Source of the DNA: Echria macrotheca
Taxonomy: Eukaryota; Ascomycota; Sordariomycetes; Sordariales; Schizotheciaceae
Assembly: GCA_030411725.1 (NCBI GenBank)
Contig: MU839831.1
Coordinates: 1-64,000 of the forward strand
DNA: 64,000 nucleotides
Direction: 5' to 3'
Shown here: piece after piece, positions 1-10,264 of the stretch
Numbering within the stretch: the stretch's first letter is position 1
How the letters are laid out: each line of letters opens with the position of its first letter
Translations under genes and position numbers: made by a program
Notes under the pieces: model-generated
Database searches by the model: none
What the model saw: only the letters and a program-made list of their open reading frames with translations
What the model was told of the DNA's origin: nothing

Positions 1-95
1 CCTAACCCTAACCCTAACCCTAACCCTAACCCTAACCCTAACCCTAACCCTAACCCTAACCCTAACCCTAACCCTAACCCTAACCCTAACCCTAA
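1..95. repeat. telomere repeat array
   Basis: Uninterrupted CCCTAA units, about 16 copies, with no degenerate unit. On the other strand this is TTAGGG, the usual telomere repeat of filamentous ascomycetes. The C-rich strand reads 5' to 3' from base 1, so base 1 is the outer side and the window is the left end of a chromosome. The array stops at CCTAAATATA and passes directly into AT-rich DNA. Confidence 0.98.
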
Positions 96-1496
96 ATATA
101 TTTTAAGTAACCCTTCCCTTCCGATTACGTTATTTTAGTTATTAATCCTATAGTATAAAGGCTTCAATATAAATACCGTTGATAATTTCAATATAATTGT
201 AAAAAGCTCTTAGTTTTAAATCAAGTTTAATTATCAGTTTAATCTAATCATCTTCAGGAAGTCTTATATACGCCTTATAGAGCTTCTCGAGGTACAAAAG
301 CAGCTCTTTTATAACGCAAGATACAGAACTTTATGCGATCTTAAAAAAAGCGGTAGTAGCTCTCTAGTTAGCTCCCTGACTAAAAATAAATAATACTATT
401 AAAAGCTTTTACTTAGCGGATTAGTAGCAGCTATTACAAAAGCTAATACAAATCCACAGCTATTACAAAAATACTCGGAAAGCTGACTTTCTTATCCGGA
501 AGATCAAGTAAAATTATTCATCTAGCGCTATTAGGAAGAAAGTAATATACTTACGCGCTACTAATACGTTTGCAAATCCCAGCAACGCGTTACTATGCTA
601 GTTAACTAATACTTATTAAAATCATTAATTTCGGAAGATATAGAGGCAGAAGAAAACAGCAATAATATACGCAATAACTAGATTTATAATTATAATATTA
701 ATGGGAAGTTGGTTTTGTAGGTAACACTACAGAAAACAGCGTCTATCAAGTATTGCGGGGTGTATGTAGTTAATTTTCCACCATTTTAGCCCAAAATAAC
801 CATATAGTTGGCCATTTCGAAATAGCCACTATTTAGCAGAAAAACACTAGAAAAGTAAACCCAATTACTGGATTTGAAGGCAATTTTAGTATATATTAGC
901 GTGGTACGTAGTAGTTAGGGGGGGTAGTCGAGGAAAGCGAGGAAATAGTGCCAAAAGCGGTATAGCCGGTCAGAAAATTACTTCTTAGCCTTTTTTCACT
1001 TGGAATGGGCAGCTGAAATAGGGGCCATCCGCTCCTGGATCAGGCCCTTAGTGAATAACAGCTAGTGCACCACACACCAAAACAAAGGCTAAAAGGGGTT
1101 GGGAGCCGAAGGCTCTCAGATGGATTGGGTTGTAGGTCCGGTGGAAAAAGAAGCTATCTACAGGTGGAAAAACTGACTGGACCCTAAATAGCTGTTGGCT
1201 GGCTTCGCCAGCCACACCTGTGCCACATGTCAGGTGCTGTGGCGCAGCCACAGCCATCGCCAAGTCATTAGCTGGTTGTGCTAGCGATTTTAGCATTTTG
1301 TGAGGCTAGGATATAAAAATAAAATTGTTTTACCCTTTTGCTTTTAATTATGTACAACTTTTACTTAAATAGTTTTAGGTTTATATTTTATACTTTTTTA
1401 GCTTTTATATAATTTATAATTTTTATTATTTGTAAATATTGAGAAAATGCGATTTTGATATGTGAAAAATGTGAAAAATCCCTAAATCTAACCTAA
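96..1496. other. AT-rich subtelomeric relic, RIP-like
   Basis: No intact gene. Most of the stretch is very AT-rich. At about 403-680 on the + strand one frame still reads like protein, but it is broken by TAA, TAG and TGA codons at places where CAA, CAG or TGG would restore it, as expected of RIP on an old mobile-element gene; the family is not recognised. From about 740 to 1310 the base composition is nearer to genic DNA, with hairpin-rich sequence around 1195-1260 and no convincing gene. AT-rich sequence returns from 1311 and ends sharply at about 1490. Confidence 0.7.
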
Positions 1497-2114
1497 AGAG
1501 CACTATATAACTGCCTTGGCGGCACTGTCTTTGAAGCCTTCTGCCGAACGCTTATTGCCAACAAGGATAAAAACGGCCTGCCCGCGGCGTCCCAGTTTGG
1601 TGGCTACTTCGTCGCCTTTTGGTACGAAAATCGCCGGGCTGATGTCAGTGCAGAGGCTTTAGGGCGAACATCGAAATCACCTTATGTTAGCGATACCTAC
1701 CGCAACAAACACTATCGTGAAGCCGGGCAGCGTGCGGTGGCTTCCACATTGTCTAACCCGGACTGGATACATGCGATTCTGGATGACCCCTTCGTGGCGA
1801 AGTTCTTCCACGAGCCGATGACTGTGGCTAATGCTCACGAGTACGTGAAGAGCATCGGGATGACTGTCACGAACAGAAGCTTCATAGTTACAGAGGAGGG
1901 CGCGGTGGGACTGGCGCCGGGGATGACGAGAGTGGGCGATGTTGTGATGGTCATTGCGGGAGCCAACACGCCGTTTGTGTTACGCCCTCTGCCGGGAGAG
2001 ATGCAAAGATTCGCACTTGTTGGGGAGGCCTACGTTCATGGAGTTATGGACGGTGAGGCAGTTGTGTTGGATGATAAGGGCGAACCGAGGTGGACGAAGA
2101 TAGTGCTCGTGTAA
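1497..2114 (+). pseudogene. 3' fragment of a HET-domain protein gene
   Basis: One open frame of about 205 codons runs from just inside the AT-rich boundary (in-frame TAA at 1494) to TAA at 2112-2114. Its last 125 residues match the C-terminal part of het-6-type heterokaryon-incompatibility proteins: a conserved stretch on glycine-containing turns (GLAPGMTRVGDVVMVIAG), then LRP and GEAYVHGVMDGEA. The N-terminal HET domain itself is absent, and the frame starts exactly where AT-rich DNA stops, so the 5' part was probably lost by rearrangement or replaced by mobile DNA. A GTG at 1737 or an unseen upstream exon could allow expression, but nothing supports this. The fragment is not similar over its length to the intact HET genes at 2897 and 31922. 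Confidence 0.75.
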
Positions 2115-2896
2115 GTTCACCACGACCACGTTATGGGGAATCGCGGTCCATCGATTGACGCGCGCCGCACATATGTGTCCAAGCCATAGCACTATTCTTT
2201 AACTGCATTCTCGACAGTAGCGGGCACGATTGCTGTTATCGTGCCACCTTTGATTCAGAGCTTCTCGACATCCAACTTTGTCATGGCTGGCTTATCGGAC
2301 CTAGCAAGCTTCCGTCAAGTAGATGTTTCCTGACCACCCCTCCCCTCGTGTTTTGTCAGATTGCACGCGTCTCTCCACCATGACAGCGGGCATTACCAAT
2401 TCGCTCATCTTTGACACTCTTCAATGGCACATATAAAGATTACCGCGAGGACCTCATGTACCCCCTTCATTCCTCGCCCCAGCAACCCCCTCCACATCTC
2501 TCCGCCTGCGGGCAGCCCCGACCTTCGAAAACACCCTTATATTACCCAAGATGTGCCGTGTATAAACGGGTACTAGGCTGTGCAAGGGGAGGATGTCCTT
2601 TTTCTTGCACACCACAAGGTGTGTCCGGAAGTCGAAACAGACTGGGTCTTCCGAGACGGAGAACGTCGGATCTCCGCTCCCTAATAACAATTTTCACAGG
2701 AAAGCTCTTCTAATTTGCAACCAATCACAAACACGCCCTATCCTGCAGGTGCTGCCAGCGATTGGGCATCCACCACGCTGCTGCCTGATGAACGAATCAA
2801 CCGGCATTCCCTCTTCTCAACAGTTGGCATTTCGCAGTATGGGAGATTATTTACTCTAGTTTACGGATTCTGCTACACCCCTCCATTTGTTTCAGT
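2115..2896. other. intergenic, likely promoter of the HET gene
   Basis: No convincing gene. Overlapping open frames of 60-100 codons on both strands have no family signal. The stretch has genic base composition and pyrimidine-rich runs close to the HET start at 2897, so it probably carries that promoter. Confidence 0.5.
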
Positions 2897-5094
2897 ATGA
2901 CAAGCAGACTGTGTGTCTTTTGTCGCCGCATCGAGCCCATCTCGCAGCCATGTTCACCACCATGGCAAGCCGGTGCTGTTCAACCAGTGACCCCGCTTTC
3001 CGACAGCGAGGAGAAGATGCTTCGAGATCTCCAAACCTTGCCAAGCTCCCTGTGCCCGCGATGCACCGATTACAACATCATCAAGGTTTTTCAGGAGGCA
3101 GAGCCTGAGAATGGCGAATGGAAAGAGGCGATTGATCGAACGTGGACGGTGGAAAACAACAACGAGTACATTCGCTTGACGACGGAGAAGGTCAAACGCC
3201 GAGGGGAGGCGGTACTGAATCTAGGAAACCTCACGTCGTTGGTGCTTTCTCCAACATGTCCGGTTTGTCGTCTGATCTTTCGGATTATCCCACGAGAGGG
3301 GCTCGGACTCGAAAACGATAACCTCAAGATCGCGCCATTTCGATCTTACCTTCAAAATGCGGGGTGGCAAAAGTTCCTCGGCGGAGAGCATGAGACGTCG
3401 GGGGCTGTTCTGCTAGCATTGGAATCAACTGCTAGTCTCGTTGATCACATGATGGGTACACAAGATATGTCAGGAATCGGTCGAATGGGTCGACCTCGGC
3501 TGGCTGGAGAATCCATCTGTTTGGCCAGCAACCATGTCTCGGAGGGCCGGAAGGTCGGGAACGCTCGATTCGTTGGACCTCTCGCCAATCTTGAGTTCGC
3601 GAAGCGGGCGCTTGAAAACTGCAAAAGGGAGCATGCCGGATTCTGCGATGTTACAAAGCCATCTGAGCTGCAACTCATCAGCCTGATCGATGTCGTCAAT
3701 CGGAGAGTTGTTCCGTATCACCACGGATGCGAGTACCTCGCCCTCAGCTATGTGTGGGGAGGCATCATGCCTGCCCCCGACGCACTTGAGACGGGGACTT
3801 TGCCTCGCACCATCGAGGATGCAATCTCGGTGACCAAAACCATGGGTTTTCGATATCTCTGGGTAAATTTCACCGCCCTTATTCCAGTTCACCGCTTCTA
3901 ACTCCACAGGTTGACGCGCTCTGCATCGACCAAAGCCCGAATCCCACACCTGAGCAGCTGGTTGCAAAGCAGCGACAACTCCAAATGATGGACAGAATCT
4001 ATAGCTCGGCGGAACTCACGATCATTGCCATGGCCGGCTCCGATTCCCAAGCCGGGCTATCCGGAATCAGCCGTTCCCGTATGTCCCAACTTCAGGAGAA
4101 GGTCGGCGAATACGCACTCTTCACCGTCCCGCCCGCAATCCCATTCGAGCGCCTCGTCTCCATCTGGGCCTCCCGTGCGTGGACAATGCAGGAGGAGATC
4201 CTTAGCCGACGGCATCTCTTCTTCACAGACACACAGCTCGAGTTCCAGTGCAGCAAAGCCAGGATCCCCGAGTCTTTGGATACCAATACGCTGCCTGGGT
4301 GGACCAGTCCGCTGCCTACGATGCTGGATGCGCTTGTCACTGGGACTTACAAGACCTCTCCTGGGACTGGATCACCTGGTCCAAACGATGCAAACCTCTT
4401 ATATGTCATCTACTGGATCTTCACATCCGACTACACCTCCCGCAAAATGTCTTTCGACGGGGACTCCCTCAACGCCCTCCTTGGTTTACTTTCTGTCTGG
4501 GAGCGCACCCTCCTCCCGACTCCCTGCCTCTGGGGTCTACCCGTGTCAACACAACCAACCAGTCTAGGCTGGTTTCATCCACGCCAGGTGATTCCTCGTC
4601 GTCGAGTCAACTTCCCCAGTTGGGCATGGGCTGGCTGGGAGGGCTCGGTGACGATTGACGAGGTTTTGCTACCGGGGTATTTGGATGACCCTACCAGTAG
4701 ATTCCTGGACCAACAGCTGGATATGGAGGTTCGATTCGAAAGTATTGACGGCAAGGAAATCACTGTCGAAGGTTGGGTTGTGGATCTCGACATCAAGACC
4801 GAACCATTCAGTGAAGTATTGGACCCCGAGACAGGTGAGACGATGGGGCGGGTGGTGGAGAGAAACTTTTTGCACGCTACGACGCTTCCAACTGGAAGGT
4901 ATTCGTGTTTGGTCATCTCGAGGTTGAAGTATCGAATTACCAGTGATGGACCGCAGTATCAGAAGGTGTTTATGGTGGTTTTGCAATGGAAGGGAGATGT
5001 GGCTGAGAGGAAGACGACGATTACGCTCACGGCGGTGGCAAAGGGGGAGTTTATGTGTGTGAAGCCGGCCAGGAAGATGGTTAGGATGGTGTGA
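2897..5094 (+). CDS. HET-domain protein (heterokaryon incompatibility)
   Basis: Two exons, 2897-3862 and 3910-5094, joined across a 47-nt intron (GTAAAT...CTAACTCCACAG) to give 716 aa. Before splicing, the frame runs into a stop inside the intron. The N-terminal ~275 residues contain CxxC pairs (CVFC, CPRC, CPVC) that may bind zinc. The HET domain (about 279-430) shows LALSYVWGG, then LPRTIEDA and YLWVDALCIDQ, with the intron lying between W and V of that motif, followed by IYSSAELTIIAMAGSDSQAG and SRAWTMQEEIL. HET proteins trigger cell death when genetically different hyphae fuse; partner and specificity cannot be read from the sequence. The length is normal for the family and no break is seen. 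Confidence 0.9.
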
Positions 5095-5308
5095 TTTCCA
5101 GGGCGTTACCAATTCACCAACCCAGTACCGTGTCAGCTTGCAGGACATCGTGAAGTGGAATCCGAGGGTGGGATCGGACTGTTTGTCCATGTGGCTGCAG
5201 TAATACGACTTCGCGCACGCACAGAAGGTATGGTAGTTGTTCCGATGGAATAGATGGTAAATTGAGATTGTTCCCGGCCGGGCGCCCTTGTGGCATCCAC
5301 TCTACCGT

Positions 5309-5965
5309 CTAGTCACGCAGATCGCCATCGTACACACGCGCAGCGTGTGGCCCTTCCTCGCTGAGCGGCGCAATCTCATGCAGTTCGCCGCTCATAATCT
5401 GCAACCGCAGCCAGACATCGTGCAAGACGCCCATCTTCACGCGCATCCAGCCCCAAAAGTCCTGCCGAACCGCCCCATGACTTTCATGCTCCTCGGCCTT
5501 GTATGTCGCATCCACAGCCTTCATCTACCCCTCTTGCAACCCGGTGGTTAATACCTCCGTATCCGCGAGAAGTATCGTCCATGTCTGCACCGGCGCGGCC
5601 ACATGTAGCTCGTCCTCGTCGGCATCGCTCGCCAGACCCACTTGGTTCCTTATCTTCTCGACGTGTATTCTCCTCAGCGTGTCGATATCCACGCCGGAGT
5701 ACTGCTCCTTGTCGGACTGGACGTCGAGCTTGAAAGCGTCCCAGATTCGCCGCTGGACTGATCCTAGTGGGACGGTGGTAATTGTGCCATGGTCTTCGTC
5801 GGTGCAAATGTCACTGTGCTCGGCTTGGTTGATTCGCTCGAGCAGCTCAGTCCATTTCGACTCGTGCTCGGGCGCGTAGTCGGTTCTGTAGAGGGTGAAG
5901 CTCCAGTTGGGAAGATTTTCGTTCCGGAGATTGTCCAGCATTAGTTGTGCGTGTGAGCGATCCAT
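5309..5965 (-). pseudogene. unknown-family gene broken by one in-frame TAG
   Basis: The frame starts at ATG 5965 and stays open to TAG at 5527-5525, then continues in the same frame to a stop at 5309, for 218 codons in all. It is a clear paralogue of the intact gene at 14818-15498: both share an FTLYRTDY block near the N terminus, a central LRRIHVEKIRN/LRKMHLDEIQN block, LLADTEVLTTGL and a C-terminal DATYKAEE block. The intact copy reads EGWVKVVDA where this copy reads EG-stop-MKAVDA, so TGG became TAG, a G-to-A change on the coding strand that fits RIP or ordinary mutation. No usable intron would remove the codon without deleting conserved residues. Readthrough is possible but unproven. There is no signal peptide and no known domain. 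Confidence 0.8.
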
Positions 5966-6531
5966 GGTCTGCGTGTGTGTGGGTGGCGGAGTGGTTTGGG
6001 CAGCGACGGGATGGAAGTTGAAATGGGAAGAGGCAAATACAAGTACGTAAGGTAGCCAGCTCGAGGGCTCAAAAGAAGCATATTTAGCACCAGTCTCTCA
6101 ACCCTGAGACATTAGCCGGAAATGTAAAGCCCCATAGGTCGAAAGCTCAATGATACCGGGTAAGGACTTACCTATTTATTTAACAAAGCAATTTGAAATA
6201 ATAATATCAGTTTAGCGCGTACCAGCAGCACCAACGACCGCTACCCGTCTGGGTGCCCATCAGGGTTCCTGCCTTGCCACAGGCCCAAGTTCTTTGGGGA
6301 TTAAATATTAGGCCAGCTTCCTAGCACGCACCTATCCTTCTAGCAGCCAGCTTCCTACCTACCTACCTTACAGCAAGAATCTCGCAATTGAAATCCTGGC
6401 GACCGGCTTCCTGCAACCGGATTCCCACCTTCCCACCTCACAGCCAGCATCTGTGGGCCTCTACGGTTATTGTTTTCTAGGAGCGTCTGGAAAAGAGTCC
6501 AGCAAAGAGTCCAGCGAAGCATCCTTGTTCT
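5966..6531. other. intergenic between two minus-strand genes
   Basis: No gene seen. It contains the upstream region of the broken gene at 5309-5965 and the 3' flank of the LysM gene. At about 6351-6370 there is a short tandem CCTA run, one of several dispersed ACCT/AGGT-rich motifs in the window. The part near 6170-6210 is AT-rich. Confidence 0.5.
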
Positions 6532-7437
6532 CTATACCTGTACACAAACATAATACTGTAACCACATTGACTGGCAAGAAGCACCAACTCCCGGGTTCCA
6601 GGCCAGAAAGTCTCCCAAGTCAAACCCATACTCCTCCTGTAAGGTGTAACAAAGGTCCCCGGAAACTACTTTATGCCACTTCTTGCAGGCACATCGACTC
6701 CCTGGCTGCGTCGGCGTCGGCGCGGCCGTGCATCCCGTCGGTGTTGGGGTCGTTTGCGTCTTGGATCCCGGCTCCCTTACACAGTAATAGTACCCTGCCC
6801 ACAGACCCTGACAGTCCTGCCCGACGGGCGGATTCCAAGCGTAGAACTGCTCGACGGAAATTCCGTACTTTGTGGCTACCTTGGTGCAATCATCGCCTTG
6901 GACGGCTTTGTAGTACTCGGTGCAGTCAGACGCGACACCACGTTGCGTTGGGGAAGGGCCCGCTGGCGTGTGGCTGACGGTATTTGTGAGGGCTGGAGGG
7001 ACTGTAAGCTCCCCATCGGTCACGGCGGGATCGGCCGTGGTGGTCTGTTTGGCAGTAGGCTTGGTCGTAGTTTCGCGAGGGAGGCCGAAGTTCACTTCGA
7101 CACAATAGGAGTTGCCTGGTTTGAAGCCGGTACAGTCTTTTGATAGCCCGGGGTTCTACAGACAGAGGTTAAGCTGACAGGAGCAGAAGACAGGAAGTGG
7201 ATCGGTAGGTCAGACACCGAGGTTGATAGTCCGTAGTAAACGTACCCAGGATAGAAAATCTTCGCGAGATAAACCCCATTCATCGAGGAAGTACTGACAC
7301 CAGTTTCTTGAGGAGTCTACGTCGTCCCATGCGGTGCAATCAGGAGCTGTGCCCGGGTCTACTTTGCCCCGCTGGCGACTTGACAAGACGCTGCTCGAGG
7401 CAACAGGTCCCAGAAGCAGGAATACCAGAGCGTACAT
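6532..7437 (-). CDS. secreted protein with three LysM domains
   Basis: Two exons on the minus strand, 7437-7246 and 7155-6532, with a 90-nt intron (GTACGT...TGTAG), give 271 aa. The N terminus MYALVFLLLGPVASSS is a signal peptide. Three LysM-like modules follow, each ending in a W-N-P motif and a Cys-rich tail: about 33-84 (FLSWNPG, split by the intron just after W), 120-170 (FYAWNPPVG) and 190-245 (FLAWNPGVG). Thr/Pro linkers separate them. Such proteins bind chitin oligomers outside the cell and can mask fungal chitin from plant receptors or from the fungus's own chitinases. It lies tandem to a second LysM gene and near a subgroup-C chitinase. There is no catalytic domain. Confidence 0.9.
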
Positions 7438-8389
7438 GGCGACGGAATCGGGCGTTAGAGATTTCCATCAAATCTACCTTAACCGTGCACGGAGCCAAGA
7501 CGACAGCGCCGTACCCCCCTTTATAGCGCATCGCAACCCTTAAAGCATGAATGAGGGTTACACTCGGGTGCTCATCGGGAACGGAAAATATGTGGAAACA
7601 GGTATCCATTCTGTTTGCCCTACAGTTTCAACTCTATGCCAACAGTCTTGGTTGGCATCTAAGCGCCTTGCAATCATCCAAGCCGAGATTCCTTATCTAG
7701 CGAGGAGAGCAGCAGCAGCCGGTTGTATGCCCCCAGTAATTGAGCGGAGAGCCTAACAGGGCTCGGGGCCGTACACTGCCGCGGCGCGGAATGAAAGGTA
7801 ACAGCTCGCATGGTCTCAATTTTCATTTCACAGCCCGCATATGAGTTTACTTTAAGACGAGCGCCTCTGCTGTTGCCTTCCCTTCTCGTCACTTCAGCGA
7901 GGCTGGTGTTAATAAGATCCTCAATTTAACCTTACAAGAGGCGCACTGTGTCTCATGCCAACAGGGTGGAAGGAGGCTAATGTCAATAATAGCCAAGTTT
8001 CCGCTCAAGTCACTAGGCTAAGCTTCCTGTGGGACTACACCCGTGCTGTTACGTCTGTCTTCAAGACCGGGGACGACCGCGGAAGATTCAATCCGCTGCA
8101 CAATGTTTTTTCTGTGTCAGAAAGCTACCTATGCGAGTTAACTTGCCCTGTACATGCTTAAGCCTAGCTCCATTTGCAAGGTTGTGGTTATATGGTTCTT
8201 CCAGTGCATAAAAACAGGCTCACAGCAGTGACTTTGAGTGGTGTAAGCGGCATCCGGGTTACGGGTTTCCGGCGCTACCTTACATAGTGTAAGATTGATA
8301 GGTAGGAATTACGATTTCGTTATCCGATGCTTCACGATACCAAGTTTCCAACTTGCTCTCAGATTTATAACCCATTGGCCTAGAAGATC
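7438..8389. other. intergenic, promoter side of the LysM gene
   Basis: About 950 bp between the start of one LysM gene and the end of the next. The open frames here are short and unlike any family. Composition is normal with no AT-rich decay. It should hold the promoter of the 271-aa LysM protein and the terminator of the 346-aa one. Confidence 0.5.
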
Positions 8390-9571
8390 TCAATTGCCCC
8401 TCAGAGTAGTAGGTCTAAGCCCATCCCCTTTCCCCGTCTCTGTAAACTCTCCACCCTGAGGTCCTACGCAAATAGCCCTCCCGTACCAACCCGTTGCGGT
8501 CTGCAGGTTCGAACAATCCGCATTTACCCACGGATTCAACGCGGCTACATCCCCAAAAACCATGCCTAGCTTTACCTCGATGGAGACACATGTGTCATCT
8601 GTCTGCACGTTGTAAGTCTTGCACTTGGCGGGAAGGCAGATAGATAAACCCTCTTTGATGTTGGAACAATCTCTAACGGTATCTTGGTTTGCCATGTAAA
8701 CTGAATTTTGTTTTTGTCAGCCAGACTCTAACGCAAGTGAGGGAAAAAGACAATCGTTAGCAGATGTGTTCTGTACATACGCCCTGCTGCCGAGACCGAA
8801 TTGCTACCCGCAATTTTATCACATGTATCACCTTCTACGCTTCTGTAGGTCGTTCCGGAGCAGGCCACTGCCGTAGGCGTCGCTGAGATTGTCGGGAAAG
8901 TGCCGGGTATAGCAAGGATTGATGTGGGACCAGAGCCGCCGCATTTAGAGTAGACGTAGGCGAGCTGAGACTGGTAGAAGTCGTCAAAGGTTGAGTAGGG
9001 CGAGGATTGCATAAGCGCCAGGCGACGGCCGAAGCAGGTGGAACATAACTCGGATTGGGGCATCGACTGGATGTTGGGAACGACGGTGAAATTGGCGATG
9101 ATATCTGGTGGTAATGAGACTTACCCTGGCCCACAGACAAACGGGAGAGGGTCTAGGAGACGCACCGTTGCAGTATTGCTTTGTTTTGGGATCTTTGACA
9201 CATGTCTCATTCCAACCTGCCCACATGTTGCCGCCGAGTCGGTTGGCCGGTTGACCGGAGATAATAACTCCTACACATGCCGAGGAGACGGTGTTGAACC
9301 AGCTTTTGAGCGATGTCTGGCAGTCAACAGTGCAGACCGTATCCGTGATGTTTGTGGATCCCAGTGACCCACGGTATCTTACGATCTTGAAGCTTTTGAC
9401 GAGAGGATGGCAGCTGATTTCGGTTGTGAGGGCCTGGAAACATCCATTTCCGAGGGAAGGGTCGAGCCATCCGTCGTCGAAAACTTTAAAAGCCGAACTG
9501 CTCGCAGTGTTTACCTGTTCTCGACCGACCAGGAGAGTCGAGATTCCAATCGCTTGCCAGTGAGGCTTCAT
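8390..9571 (-). CDS. secreted LysM protein with N-terminal Cys-rich domain
   Basis: Three minus-strand exons, 9571-9166, 9104-8781 and 8700-8390, joined by introns of 61 nt (GTGCGT...CACCAG) and 80 nt (GTATGT...TTCAG), give 346 aa. The reading phase closes at both junctions. The start is the ATG at 9571; a longer frame exists only by using GTG. A moderately hydrophobic N terminus (AIGISTLLVG) is a possible but weak signal peptide. Residues ~30-200 form a Cys-containing domain typical of the LysM proteins found next to subgroup-C chitinases. Two LysM modules follow, one around CSGTTYRSVEGDTCDKIA and one around CKTYNVQTDDTCVSIEV. It is divergent from the chitinase, sharing 0.7 kb of upstream DNA. 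Published work on Trichoderma TAL6 describes the same LysM-chitinase pairing. Confidence 0.85.
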
Positions 9572-10264
9572 TGCTGCATTTGTCGCAGATGTGACTCGTG
9601 GCGACACTTGGTAGCAACTTCAGATCGCAGGGTGATGGAGATGACTACATGTCGACCTTGCAATGCTTGTAAGGTGTCTGAGGAGTCCTCGAAAGCGGCC
9701 CATGTCTGTGTTGGAGACATCAGCCTATAGAACTGTTGATGAAGGTAATCTGTTGGCTGCAGTCGATGGTAACACAACATTCACTTCCGCAACCCATTGA
9801 CACCACGATTGATCGCTCTGGCCTGCCAAGTCATCTGCCGGGACGCGATCGACGACAGGCTGCACAGTACATAGCAGCCTTGGTAAAACGGTGTAGTCCA
9901 CGTCGGGCTCACCGAGGCGGATCTTTTGTCGTCTTGTCAGGTTCGCATATTGTTTAAAGTGGTGTTGGAATGAAAATGCCGGCTTTGCAATATGCGTTTC
10001 GCCTTCTGTGTCTTGTCGCTAAAGTATGTGCGCGGAGCGTGATTTTGGCTATTGGCGGACCCTCCAACGGCTTTCAAGCCCTGGAATACCGGCACGTGCT
10101 GGTCAAGCAGTTGAACCGTCGTCAATAGCGGTCGATGGACCGCATGTTTATACGCGCTGGTGTCTCAGGGGCGATCTTGGGAGAAATATGTTGGTTTATG
10201 CTACCGGCTGAGCGACAATTCCCCCGATCGTCTTGTGTAGTTCTATGCTCGCTTGCACGACACG
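9572..10264. promoter_or_regulatory. shared divergent promoter, LysM / chitinase
   Basis: A 693-bp gap separates the divergent starts of the LysM gene (ATG 9571, minus) and the chitinase (ATG 10265, plus). No gene is visible in it. The arrangement suggests joint control of the two genes. No specific factor-binding site could be assigned by eye. Confidence 0.5.

Noticed and set aside
6673..7143. 156-codon plus-strand frame
   Set aside because: It is antisense to the three-LysM gene, whose signal peptide, LysM motifs and intron are all clear.
9105..9165. use of the second GTAAGT donor (about 9124) in the LysM gene
   Set aside because: That choice leaves a 20-nt intron. The GTGCGT donor at 9165 gives 61 nt and a correct phase.
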